Assembly: GCA_944371305.1 (NCBI GenBank)
Contig: CALVXM010000007.1
Span: 1-45,928, forward strand
From: an uncultured Bacilli bacterium
GTDB lineage: Bacteria > Bacillota_I > Bacilli_A > RF39 > UBA660
Direction: 5' to 3'
Length of the DNA: 45,928 nt
Under the pieces are notes generated by a model. It ran no database searches and was not told the origin of the DNA. It saw nothing but the letters and a program-made list of their open reading frames with translations. A program made the position numbers and the translations under genes. Within the stretch, counting starts at the first letter, position 1; each line of letters opens with the position of its first letter. Shown piece after piece: positions 8,437-16,631 of this stretch.

Positions 8437-8461
8437 TAGGAATTTATCATAAATTTAAGAC
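8437..8461 (-). repeat. Right terminal inverted repeat of the insertion sequence
   Basis: Read on the minus strand it begins GTCTTAAATTTATGATAAAT and matches the left end. A second internal motif copy, ATGAATAATTCCTA, lies near 8410-8425. Confidence 0.8.
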
Positions 8462-8481
8462 AAAAACAAAACTAACTTTCT
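8462..8481. repeat. Right copy of the 20-bp target site duplication
   Basis: Identical to 6845-6864. The native sequence resumes at 8482 with ATACAATTAATT. Confidence 0.9.
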
Positions 8482-8500
8482 ATACAATTAATTATATATA

Positions 8501-8509
8501 TGATATAAT
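8501..8509 (+). promoter_or_regulatory. Extended -10 promoter of the polymer locus
   Basis: TGATATAAT lies 19 bp after the target duplication and 38 nt before the ATG at 8539. Its -35 region overlaps the junction with the target duplication, so the insertion left the -10 intact but may have altered upstream control. Confidence 0.6.
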
Positions 8510-8530
8510 ATTTGTAATTAGGGAGGCGTT

Positions 8531-8542
8531 ATGACTAAATGA
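8531..8542 (+). other. Three-codon reading frame (Met-Thr-Lys-stop) overlapping the next start
   Basis: ATG ACT AAA TGA sits 4 nt after GGGAGG, and its stop overlaps the next gene's ATG as ATGA. It could couple translation by termination and re-initiation, or be a chance ATG under the real ribosome site. Confidence 0.35.
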
Positions 8543-9771
8543 TAATAAAAAAAATAAATAAAGCGATGATGAGTGGTGATTTTTTGTTACGTGGTATAAA
8601 GAAAGTTGATCGTAGTTTACAGTCTTTGGCAATTAAAAGATTTGAAAAGAAAATCCCAGTTGATAATAATAAAATAATGTTTGTTACATTTCAGGGAAAA
8701 TATACTTGTAATCCAAAGGCAATAGCAGAAGAAATTTTACGTCAAAAATTACCATATAAACTAGTATGGGTGGCTTTTGGAGAAAACATAACTGATTTAG
8801 AAACATTTAGAGATTATCCTAAGGAGCTAAAGATTGTTAAAAGAGGATCTTATGAATTTTATGAACAGGCAGCTTCAGCCAAAATTATAATAGACAATGC
8901 TTTAAATATGGAATATTTAAACTTTAACAAGAAAAAAAAACAAATAGTTATTCAAACATGGCATGGATCACTTGGACTTAAAAAAATTAATGATGTTAGC
9001 AATCAAAAATGGATAAAGAAGGCATTTAATTATGCATCTAAAACAGATTATTGTATATCAAATAGTAAATTTGAAACGAATGAAGTTTATCGTGATTCAT
9101 ATTGGAAAGATAATAAAATATTAGAGTATGGTCATCCAAGAAATGATATATTATTTTTACCAAAAACTAATAAGGAAATAAAAAAAATAGATTCAAAGGT
9201 AAGGGAGTTTTTTAATCTTGACAAAAAAACAAAAATATTTTTATATGCGCCAACATTTAGAGAAACAGATGATGCAGAAGCGTATAATATTAACTTTGAA
9301 GAAGTTTTAAAAGCTTTAAATAAGAAGTTTAATGATACTTGGGTTGTATTGGTAAAATTGCATTTTAAGGATAGAAAAGGTTTGAAATTGATAACTGATA
9401 GTAAGAATATTATTAATGCGACAAATTATTCTGATATACAAGATCTTATTGCCGTAAGTGATATTGCTTTAACAGACTATTCAAGTTGGATTTGTGATTG
9501 GGTTTTGACAAAAAAACCAGGATTCTTATTTGCTTCAGATTTAAAAAAATATATTTCTGAAAGAGGTTTTTACTATCCACTTGAAGAAACTCCTTTTCCA
9601 ATTGCTGAAACAAATGATCAACTTATTGACAATATTTTAAATTTCGATATAGATAAATATGAAGAAAAACGTCAAGAGTTTTTAGAAAAAAGAGGTTGTT
9701 GCGAAAATGGTACTGCTTCAAAACAGGTAGTTGAATTAATAAAAGGAATAATTGATAAAGAAAGTAGGTAA
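8539..9771 (+). CDS. CDP-glycerol glycerophosphotransferase family protein (TagF/TarF-like)
   Basis: This is a 410-residue GT-B transferase of the teichoic acid polymerase/primase family. It takes glycerol-phosphate, ribitol-phosphate or a related unit from a CDP donor and adds it to a lipid-linked polymer at the inner membrane face. Family motifs are QTWHGSLGLKK, GHPRND, YAPTFRET, LVKLHF, and the C-terminal ALTDYSSWICDWVLTKKPGFLF / RGFYYPLEETPFP block. It is the first gene of the run to 14983. The GGGAGG ribosome site is 12 nt from this ATG but 4 nt from an upstream three-codon frame, so the exact start is slightly uncertain. The linked cytidylyltransferase suggests the donor is made locally. 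Confidence 0.88.
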   Translation: MIIKKINKAMMSGDFLLRGIKKVDRSLQSLAIKRFEKKIPVDNNKIMFVTFQGKYTCNPKAIAEEILRQKLPYKLVWVAFGENITDLETFRDYPKELKIVKRGSYEFYEQAASAKIIIDNALNMEYLNFNKKKKQIVIQTWHGSLGLKKINDVSNQKWIKKAFNYASKTDYCISNSKFETNEVYRDSYWKDNKILEYGHPRNDILFLPKTNKEIKKIDSKVREFFNLDKKTKIFLYAPTFRETDDAEAYNINFEEVLKALNKKFNDTWVVLVKLHFKDRKGLKLITDSKNIINATNYSDIQDLIAVSDIALTDYSSWICDWVLTKKPGFLFASDLKKYISERGFYYPLEETPFPIAETNDQLIDNILNFDIDKYEEKRQEFLEKRGCCENGTASKQVVELIKGIIDKESR

Positions 9772-9775
9772 TTAA

Positions 9776-10552
9776 ATGAAAAAAAACATAGCAATTATAT
9801 TTGCCGGTGGGACTGGTACTAGAATGGGAATTGAAAATATTCCTAAACAATTTTTAGAAGTTGATGGTAAGCCAATAATAATTTATACTTTGGAATTTTT
9901 TCAAAATCATTTAGAAATTGACGAAATTTATATTGCTTGCATTTCAACTTGGATTGACTATATGAAAGATATTGTAAAAGAATTTAAAATTGATAAAGTA
10001 AAAGAAATTGTCGAGGGAGGAAAGACTGGACAAGATTCTATTTATAATGCCTTGATTGCGGCTAGAAAAAATAATGATCCAGATTCTAATGTTTTGATTC
10101 ACGATGGAGTTAGACCATATATTACTTATGATTTGATTAGTGATTGTATTAATAGTATAAATTTATATGGTACAGCGATAACTTGTACATCTTGTTTTGA
10201 AACTATTATTATTAGTAAAGATGGTAATGAAATTAGTCAAGTTCCTTATCGAAAAGAAACTTATGCTGCCCAAGCTCCTCAAGGATTTGTATTAGGAGAA
10301 ATAATTGAAGCACATAATCAAATGAGAAAAATTAATCCAGAATATGAAAATATTGTCGATTCATGTACTTTATATCGAGTTTTAGGAAAAGATGTGAAAT
10401 TAGTACAAGGAAATAGAGGTAACATTAAGGTTACAACTCCAGAAGACTATTTTCAATTTAAGTCTTTATTAGAATACAAGAAAAGCATTGATGAAACTGG
10501 ATTTAATGTTCCAGAAATGAGTGAAAAATTAAAGAAAATGGTAATGAATTAG
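9776..10552 (+). CDS. IspD/TarI family cytidylyltransferase, probably making a CDP-alditol donor
   Basis: The 258-residue cytoplasmic enzyme couples CTP to a phosphorylated polyol. It has the nucleotide-binding loop FAGGTGTRMG near the N-terminus, PKQFLEVDGKPIIIYTLE, the IHDGVRPYI motif and the C-terminal VKLVQGN-IKVTTPEDY block. All of these are shared by IspD (isoprenoid pathway) and TarI (ribitol-5-phosphate). Its place, 4 bp after a CDP-glycerol-type transferase and 9 bp before a sugar epimerase/dehydratase, favours a TarI-like role in surface polymer synthesis. Motifs alone do not separate the two, so I leave the symbol blank. Confidence 0.85.
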   Translation: MKKNIAIIFAGGTGTRMGIENIPKQFLEVDGKPIIIYTLEFFQNHLEIDEIYIACISTWIDYMKDIVKEFKIDKVKEIVEGGKTGQDSIYNALIAARKNNDPDSNVLIHDGVRPYITYDLISDCINSINLYGTAITCTSCFETIIISKDGNEISQVPYRKETYAAQAPQGFVLGEIIEAHNQMRKINPEYENIVDSCTLYRVLGKDVKLVQGNRGNIKVTTPEDYFQFKSLLEYKKSIDETGFNVPEMSEKLKKMVMN

Positions 10553-10561
10553 GGGGTATTT

Positions 10562-11626
10562 ATGAATAAAATAATTAAAGAAGATTTAAATAATATTTCG
10601 GTTGATTCTTCACTTTCAAAATTAAAAAATAAAAAAGTAATGATTGTTGGTGCTAATGGTTTAATTGCTAAATATTTTACTTATTTTTTAATGTACTTAA
10701 ATGAAGAGAAAAATTACAATATAAAAGTTATCGCTTTGGCAAGAAATCTTGATAAAGCGAAAATTAATTTCGAAGATTATTTAGGTAATCCTAATTTTGA
10801 ATTGATTCAACAAGATGTTTGTGATCCAATTAGTTATGATGGCGATGTTGACTATATGATTCATGCTGCTGGTGCCGCTAGTCCTAAATTTATTATCAAT
10901 GATCCAGTTGGTATTATAAAAGCTAATACAATTGGAACTATAAATGTGTTAGAGTTCGCTAAAAATAAAAATGTTGATAATGTTTTATTCACTTCTACCA
11001 GAGAAGTTTATGGTAAGGTAGCTGATGATATAAGTTTAATTGATGAGGATGTTATTGGTAGTATTGATACATTGGAATCCAGATCATGTTATCCTGAAAG
11101 TAAAAGAGTAGCGGAAACAATTTTTAAAGCTTACTATAATCAATTTAATGTTCCTTTTACGATTGCAAGAATTGCTCACACTTATGGACCAACAATGGAA
11201 ATTAAAAATGATGGACGTGTAATGGCAGATTTTATTTCTTGTGCTGTTGATGGAAAAGATATAACTTTAAATAGTGATGGTACTGCTGTTAGATCTTTTT
11301 GCTATATAACCGATACAGTGGTAGGATTGGTTAAAATATTATTATATGGAAAAATTGGTGAAGCTTATAATCTTGCCAATGAAACAGAACCTTATCCAAT
11401 CAAAGAAGTTGCAACAATGTTAACTGACATTTTTCCAGAAAAAAATTTAAAGGTGGTTTTAAATACAACTGATTCTTTTAGTAAAGGTGGATATAGTAAA
11501 GTAAAACTTATTCACATGAACACTAAAAAATTAGAAAGTTTAGGATGGCAACCTAAAGTAAAATTAGTAGATGGAATGCGAAATACAGTTTTATATTTTG
11601 AAGAAGAGAAGAAACGTAGCAGATGA
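10562..11626 (+). CDS. NAD-dependent epimerase/dehydratase (extended SDR)
   Basis: The 354-residue enzyme binds NAD through the Rossmann motif VGANGLIAKYF (about 29-39). Catalytic residues visible are the Thr/Ser of FTSTREVYG and the Tyr-Lys pair in CYPESKRVAE. It resembles UDP-glucuronate decarboxylase and dTDP-glucose dehydratase relatives. It follows the cytidylyltransferase after 9 bp with a good site (AGGGGG). It overlaps the next gene by 4 bp (ATGA). In many capsule/teichoic loci such a gene pairs with a TarI-like enzyme and may modify a CDP-linked sugar or polyol. The substrate is not determinable here. Confidence 0.82.
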   Translation: MNKIIKEDLNNISVDSSLSKLKNKKVMIVGANGLIAKYFTYFLMYLNEEKNYNIKVIALARNLDKAKINFEDYLGNPNFELIQQDVCDPISYDGDVDYMIHAAGAASPKFIINDPVGIIKANTIGTINVLEFAKNKNVDNVLFTSTREVYGKVADDISLIDEDVIGSIDTLESRSCYPESKRVAETIFKAYYNQFNVPFTIARIAHTYGPTMEIKNDGRVMADFISCAVDGKDITLNSDGTAVRSFCYITDTVVGLVKILLYGKIGEAYNLANETEPYPIKEVATMLTDIFPEKNLKVVLNTTDSFSKGGYSKVKLIHMNTKKLESLGWQPKVKLVDGMRNTVLYFEEEKKRSR

Positions 11627-12750
11627 TAAAAACAATATTTTTAAACTTGGCTTTATTAGTTTTAAAAACAATTTATGCCTTTATAAAAATTTTTCCAACT
11701 GAAAATAAAATAACATTTATAAGTCGTCAATCTAATAAACCATCTGTTGATATTAAATTGTTAAGCGAAGCTTTAAAAAAAAGTTTACCTAATTATAAAA
11801 TAGTAGTTTTATCAAAAAAAATTGACGATGGGCTAATTAATAAAATATGTTATTGTTTTCATATCATTAAACAAATGTATCATATTGCGACTTCTAAAAT
11901 TGTTATTTTAGATTCATATTGCATTTCAATAAGTGTTTTAAATCATAAGAAAAATTTAAAAGTTATTCAAATGTGGCATGCTATAGGTTTATTAAAAAAA
12001 GCGGGATACAGTATAGTTAATAAAACTGAAGGCAGAAAACAAACATTAGCTAAAACGTTAAAAATGCATAATAATTACGATTACATATTAGTTAGTTCAG
12101 ATAATTTAAGAAAACCATTTCAGAAAGTATTTAATTGTTCAAATTCACAATTGATAACTTTACCGCTTCCTCGTGTTGATTTACTAAAGAATAAAAAATA
12201 CCACGAAAACAATTGCATAAAAATATTTGAAGAATATCCGATTATGAAGGATAAAAAAAATATTTTATATGTGCCAACTTTTAGAAAAAATAAGGATTGT
12301 CATCAAAATAAAATTTATGAATTAATTAGTAATGTTAACTTTGAAGAATATAATTTAATAATTAAATTACACCCACTATCTAAAATTAAGATTGAAAATA
12401 ACAATGTGATTAATGATAATAAGTTTTCTTCTATAGAAATGATTTCAGCTTGTGATTTCGTAATATCTGATTATTCGACAATTATTTATGAAGCAGCAAT
12501 TGCTAAAAAGCCTTTATTCTTTTACGCTTTTGATAAAGACAATTATAAAGGAAATCGTGGTTTTTTTATCAATTATGAAAAAGAAATGCCAGGATTAATT
12601 TCTGGTGATTCTAAAGAAATAATTACTGCTATTGAGAATCAAAACTTTAATTTACGAAAAGTCAATCAATTTTTAAATAAATATGTCGATATGAAATTTA
12701 AGAGTTGTACTGATGAAATTGTTAAATTTATTAGAAAAAATTTAAAATAG
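11623..12750 (+). CDS. Second CDP-glycerol glycerophosphotransferase family protein (TagB/TarB-like size)
   Basis: The 375-residue peripheral membrane transferase has a hydrophobic N-terminal segment (about 4-22). Family motifs follow: IQMWHAIGLLKKAGYS, LPRVDLL, YVPTFRKN, LIIKLHPLS and FVISDYSTIIYEAAIAKKPLFFY. It overlaps the epimerase by ATGA, so translation is coupled. With two family members in one operon, one may prime and the other extend or decorate the polymer. This shorter one is closer in size to TagB primases. That split of roles is inference. Confidence 0.87.
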   Translation: MIKTIFLNLALLVLKTIYAFIKIFPTENKITFISRQSNKPSVDIKLLSEALKKSLPNYKIVVLSKKIDDGLINKICYCFHIIKQMYHIATSKIVILDSYCISISVLNHKKNLKVIQMWHAIGLLKKAGYSIVNKTEGRKQTLAKTLKMHNNYDYILVSSDNLRKPFQKVFNCSNSQLITLPLPRVDLLKNKKYHENNCIKIFEEYPIMKDKKNILYVPTFRKNKDCHQNKIYELISNVNFEEYNLIIKLHPLSKIKIENNNVINDNKFSSIEMISACDFVISDYSTIIYEAAIAKKPLFFYAFDKDNYKGNRGFFINYEKEMPGLISGDSKEIITAIENQNFNLRKVNQFLNKYVDMKFKSCTDEIVKFIRKNLK

Positions 12751-12760
12751 GGTGGTAATT

Positions 12761-14983
12761 ATGATAGTGTTAAAACAACCATATTTGGAAGATAATAATG
12801 TTTGTTGTGATTTTTATGAGAATGGAATAAAAAGGACTTTTTTCGTAAAAATTAACAGTGATTTAAAAATTGATTATAAAATCATGGATAGTTTTGTTTT
12901 TTCGATTGTCTTTTATGCCATATTAAAGAATCATGATATTAAAATAGAAGGGGCAATTTCAAATAGTTTTAACGAAATTTTGCTTAATGTTATTGTTCCT
13001 TCTTTATGTCAATTTTTAAGGAAAAAGAATATAAATATTAATGTCGACAAAATTATAAAAAATAAAACTAAATCAAAAGATAGTTGCATTTGTATAAATG
13101 ACTTTTGTGTTGATACATTTGTAGTATTAAATAAGATAGAAAAGATTAATTATTTAGTCTATATTGATACAAATATAATAAAAAAAGATAGTAATAAATT
13201 TATTCCTAAATTTGAAAAATTTTGCAAAGAATTTAATTATCATAGTATAGTTGTTGAAAATAATTTTAATGATGTTTTAATTATTGATAAACCATATCAA
13301 AAGATTAATAGATTATTTTGCTACTTGGCTAGTTTATTTTTCTTTCAAGGACAAATATCGCAATTTTATGTCAACTTTAATGCGAATGATAAAATACTAT
13401 CTTTGTTAAATTGCATTGACAAGCCAAAAATAGTAAAACTAGATATAAGCAATTCCTTAAATAGAATTGAAAAGATAAAAAATGTTAATAAAGAGAAGAA
13501 AAGTTATTCATATTTAAATGAATGTAAAAAAAGTAAAGACAAAATGTGTGGCAAATGTGATAATTTGTTGAAATTGGATTTTTTTGGAAATATCGCAAAT
13601 TATAATAAAATTTATAATATGGAAACTTACAAAAAACAAAAGAACCATTGCATTGCTTTTTTACTAAGAAATGGTTCTAATTATCCTTATTTATATGATT
13701 ACTATATTAATAACTGTTCAAAAAATCTAAAACCATATTTAATCAATGTTAAAAAAAATATAACTGATAAAAAATTGAATATTGGTTTAGTATATTTAGA
13801 TGTTTTAAATTTTGGTGATATGGTTATTTATGATAATACTAAATACTTAGTAAAATTAGTATTAAAGAATTTAAAAATAAAAAAATATAATATTGTTTCG
13901 ATTGACATTGGCGATTATAATAGTCGAAATTATAAAGTTGCTGAAGAAATAATTCAAAATAATAATAAAATATATGCAAATGATTCTGATTTTATAAGAG
14001 AATGGAAGAATAGTAAAAATTATAATTATTATTTAAAAAATGAGTCTCCAAAATTAAAAGATTTAGATTTAATTATTTTTGTTGGTGGTGGATTAATAAA
14101 GTATTCTAATCAACTTTACATTACAATGATGATTGATGAAATTACTAAATATGCTGAAAATAATAGAATACCAGTTATTTTTAATGGGGTAGGTATCGAA
14201 GGATATGACGAAAATGATGAAGTTTGTAAATTTCTTAAAAATGCTATTAATCGTAAAAGTGTTGTAGCTATTACAACTAGAGATGATATTGAAACATTAA
14301 ATACTAAATATTTAACAAATAAAAATATTTATACATCTTTAACTTTTGATTCAGCTATTTTTTCACAGGAAACTTATGATATAAAGAGAAACGATGATAG
14401 CGAAACAATTGCGCTAGGTGTTATTAGAAGCAATATATATGAAGAATATGGTTCTAAAATTGACGAAGATAAATTGTTAGAATTTTATAAACAGACGATA
14501 GAAAAGTTAAGGAAACAAAAAATTAAGTTTAAACTTTTTACTAATGGTGGAATATCTGATTTTAAATTCATAGTAAAGTTGAAAGATTATATGCAGGAAA
14601 ATGATGATTTTTATAATAATGTTGAATCAACACCTTGTAATGCATATGATTTAGTAAAAAAAATATCAAATTTTAAATTGGTTATATCTTGTCGTTTGCA
14701 CGGTTCGATAATCGCTTATTCATTAGGAATTCCAACAATCGGATTGGTATGGAATCATAAGCAGATTTTATTTAGTAAAATGATTAAGCAAGAAAGTAAT
14801 TTTATTCAAACAAAAGATTTTAATGCTAATTATATAATAAAAAAAATAAATGAAAATATAAGTGGTGGCGTTAAAGTGGATTTAACATCGCAAAAAGAAA
14901 AAGCGTATAATGAATTAGAAATTTCAATAATAAAAGCAATAAATATAAATATAAATCTTAAGGTTAAGCTAAATACAGTTTGA
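12761..14983 (+). CDS. Two-domain protein: uncharacterised PP-loop-like region plus polysaccharide pyruvyl transferase domain
   Basis: The 740-residue protein has two parts. Residues about 345-700 are a polysaccharide pyruvyl transferase domain (FGDMVIYDN near its start, IIFVGGGLIKYS, and SCRLHGSIIAYSLGIPTIGL at its end). Residues 1-310 resemble an uncharacterised domain seen in surface polysaccharide loci. Its recognisable parts are the IEGAISNSFNEILLNVI segment and a terminal C-x2-C (MCGKCDNLLKLDFFGNI). The latter recalls the cysteine motif ending QueC-like ATP-using enzymes. I chose ATG 12761 (after GGGTGG) over a GTG at 12752. It may add pyruvate, or another activated group, to the locus polymer. 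The N-terminal assignment is tentative. Confidence 0.68.
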   Translation: MIVLKQPYLEDNNVCCDFYENGIKRTFFVKINSDLKIDYKIMDSFVFSIVFYAILKNHDIKIEGAISNSFNEILLNVIVPSLCQFLRKKNININVDKIIKNKTKSKDSCICINDFCVDTFVVLNKIEKINYLVYIDTNIIKKDSNKFIPKFEKFCKEFNYHSIVVENNFNDVLIIDKPYQKINRLFCYLASLFFFQGQISQFYVNFNANDKILSLLNCIDKPKIVKLDISNSLNRIEKIKNVNKEKKSYSYLNECKKSKDKMCGKCDNLLKLDFFGNIANYNKIYNMETYKKQKNHCIAFLLRNGSNYPYLYDYYINNCSKNLKPYLINVKKNITDKKLNIGLVYLDVLNFGDMVIYDNTKYLVKLVLKNLKIKKYNIVSIDIGDYNSRNYKVAEEIIQNNNKIYANDSDFIREWKNSKNYNYYLKNESPKLKDLDLIIFVGGGLIKYSNQLYITMMIDEITKYAENNRIPVIFNGVGIEGYDENDEVCKFLKNAINRKSVVAITTRDDIETLNTKYLTNKNIYTSLTFDSAIFSQETYDIKRNDDSETIALGVIRSNIYEEYGSKIDEDKLLEFYKQTIEKLRKQKIKFKLFTNGGISDFKFIVKLKDYMQENDDFYNNVESTPCNAYDLVKKISNFKLVISCRLHGSIIAYSLGIPTIGLVWNHKQILFSKMIKQESNFIQTKDFNANYIIKKINENISGGVKVDLTSQKEKAYNELEISIIKAINININLKVKLNTV

Positions 14984-14989
14984 CCTTTT

Positions 14990-15250
14990 TTATTCCTCAA
15001 AAAATGCTGAAATACTAACATTTAATGATTCGGCTATTCTTCCTAAAACAGCAATTATCAAATGTTTGTTTCTTTTTTCATTTTCGATATCGCAAATATA
15101 TTTTCGAGACATTTCTGTCATATCCGCTAAATTTTGTTGAGTAAGATTTTGCTGCTTTCTAAATTTTTTAACATTTTTTCTTATAATTGTATAATAATAT
15201 TCATCATCATGAACATAGGCTTTATCTCTTATACATGTTGCTTCTCTCAT
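14990..15250 (-). CDS. XRE-family helix-turn-helix regulator
   Basis: The 86-residue DNA-binding protein has a standard Cro/cI-type helix-turn-helix at about 27-82 (FRKQQNLTQQNLADMTEMSRKYICDIENEKRNK). I set the start at 15250, where ATG follows GGTGAT; a longer frame to 15316 exists but lacks a ribosome site. It converges with the preceding gene (6-bp gap) and diverges from the gene at 15415, so it may control that promoter. It is cytoplasmic, with no sensing domain visible. Confidence 0.83.
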   Translation of the reverse strand: MREATCIRDKAYVHDDEYYYTIIRKNVKKFRKQQNLTQQNLADMTEMSRKYICDIENEKRNKHLIIAVLGRIAESLNVSISAFFEE

Positions 15251-15319
15251 TACATCACCACTTATAACTATATTTTGTATTTTTTTAAGGATTAATATAT
15301 AGGCTATTAGCCACATTTG

Positions 15320-15388
15320 TGATATAATAAAAAAGTAACTAGAAGTATTAGCAAAAAATGGATAAAATTATTGTTTGTTGCAAATACT
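15320..15388 (+). promoter_or_regulatory. Promoter and leader hairpin before the second pyruvyl transferase gene
   Basis: TGATATAAT (15320-15328) gives an 80-nt leader, longer than usual here. The leader contains an 11-bp inverted repeat with one mismatch (AGTATTAGCAA at 15344 and TTGCAAATACT at 15378). It could be a structured leader or an operator for the divergent XRE regulator. Confidence 0.45.
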
Positions 15389-15414
15389 AAAATTAAGAAA
15401 TAGGAGGGTACAAG

Positions 15415-16560
15415 ATGAAATATGGAGTATTAGTTAATAGGGGAACTCAAAACTTAGGCGATGATATACAATCTTATGCTGAATCATTATTTTATCCCCA
15501 TGTTGATTATATGGTAGATAGGGAAACTATCGATAAATTTAAACCGGATAAGGAAGAGCCGGTTGGAGTAATTATGGGAGCATGGTATATGTGGAACAAA
15601 TGGAACTGGCCACCTTCAAAATACATTGTTCCTCATATGATTGCATATCATCATTATGATAGATCACATCCTTTAAAAGCTTGTCCAATTACAACTGAAC
15701 ATTATACTGGTCCAGGCGGAGAATGGATGAAAGCTTATGGTCCAGTAGGTTGTCGTGATTTAGATACAATGGATGTATTAGATAAAATGGGAATAGATAA
15801 TTATTTTTCTGGTTGTGTTACTTTAACTTTACCAAAACAAAAGAAAACTGCTGATCGTGGTAAATATATTTGTTTAGTTGACTTGAATCCTAAAGTAGAA
15901 GCTAAGATTCGTCAAATAGTTGGTGATAAATATGAAATACGTAAGCTAACTCATTCCGTTCCGAGAAAATCTAATGCATCATGGGAAGAAAAAGCGAAAG
16001 ATGTTATAGATGTATTAACAATCTATCAAAATGCAGCATATGTTGTTACGAGAAGATTGCATGTAGCTTTACCATGCTTAGCGATGGAAACACCAGTTTT
16101 AGTTGTTATCGGCGAAAAGATGAATGATCCAAAAAGATTTAAGCCTTACGATAAATGGCTAAATTATGTTTTAGTTGATGACTTTTTAAAAGGAAAATAT
16201 GAATTTGATTTTGATAAAGGAACACCTAATCGTAAAGAATATTTAGAAACTAGGAAGAAATTGATTAAGTCATGCAAAGATTTTGTTGCTTATTGCGAAA
16301 AAAATAGTGATAAAACTGTAGACGAACTTAATAAAACAAAATATACTAGACAAGAATTATTAGAATGGCAAAACAATTTAATGTGCGATGCGTTGAAAAA
16401 AATGTCTACCGAAAATAGAAAACTTTATGATAAGATGGTAAAACAAAAAAGCAAAAATGTTCAAATTAAAGAAGAATCGAAACTTGTTAAGAAGATAAAA
16501 AAATATGTTCCTGAGCCAATAAAAAACACTATAAAAAAAGTAAGAAAAAAACTAAAATAG
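15415..16560 (+). CDS. Polysaccharide pyruvyl transferase family protein
   Basis: The 381-residue protein starts with the family's N-terminal strand GVLVNRGTQNLGDDIQSYA and includes VIMGAWYMW, GPVGCRDLDTMDVLDKMGI and the C-terminal VVTRRLHVALPCLAMETPVLVV motif. The last 80 residues are lysine-rich and helical, possibly binding the membrane or partner proteins. It has its own promoter, a strong AGGAGG and a terminator, so it is a single transcription unit inside the polymer locus. Family members transfer pyruvate or similar groups to sugars, and some relatives have other roles. The substrate is unknown. Confidence 0.8.
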   Translation: MKYGVLVNRGTQNLGDDIQSYAESLFYPHVDYMVDRETIDKFKPDKEEPVGVIMGAWYMWNKWNWPPSKYIVPHMIAYHHYDRSHPLKACPITTEHYTGPGGEWMKAYGPVGCRDLDTMDVLDKMGIDNYFSGCVTLTLPKQKKTADRGKYICLVDLNPKVEAKIRQIVGDKYEIRKLTHSVPRKSNASWEEKAKDVIDVLTIYQNAAYVVTRRLHVALPCLAMETPVLVVIGEKMNDPKRFKPYDKWLNYVLVDDFLKGKYEFDFDKGTPNRKEYLETRKKLIKSCKDFVAYCEKNSDKTVDELNKTKYTRQELLEWQNNLMCDALKKMSTENRKLYDKMVKQKSKNVQIKEESKLVKKIKKYVPEPIKNTIKKVRKKLK

Positions 16561-16561
16561 T

Positions 16562-16582
16562 AGCACTTATAAGTGCTCTTTT
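16562..16582 (+). terminator. Intrinsic terminator
   Basis: A 7-bp stem AGCACTT / AAGTGCT is followed by CTTTTATTTT, directly after the stop codon. Confidence 0.75.
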
Positions 16583-16631
16583 ATTTTGATTAAAAATATG
16601 ATAAAATATTAATGTATCTTTGGAGGTAAAA

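Larger units (their letters stand above)
6865..8461 (-). mobile_element. IS1202/ISNCY-type insertion sequence, 1597 bp, complete
   Basis: Both ends can be placed to the base. The terminal inverted repeats begin GTC and share the core AATTT-TGAT-AATTCCTA over about 25 bp, with a few mismatches. Each end carries a second subterminal copy of the TGATTAATTCCT-like motif, probably extra transposase binding sites. It encodes one intact DDE transposase on the minus strand and is flanked by perfect 20-bp direct repeats, so the insertion is recent. It sits between the acyltransferase and the first gene of the surface polymer locus. Confidence 0.9.
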
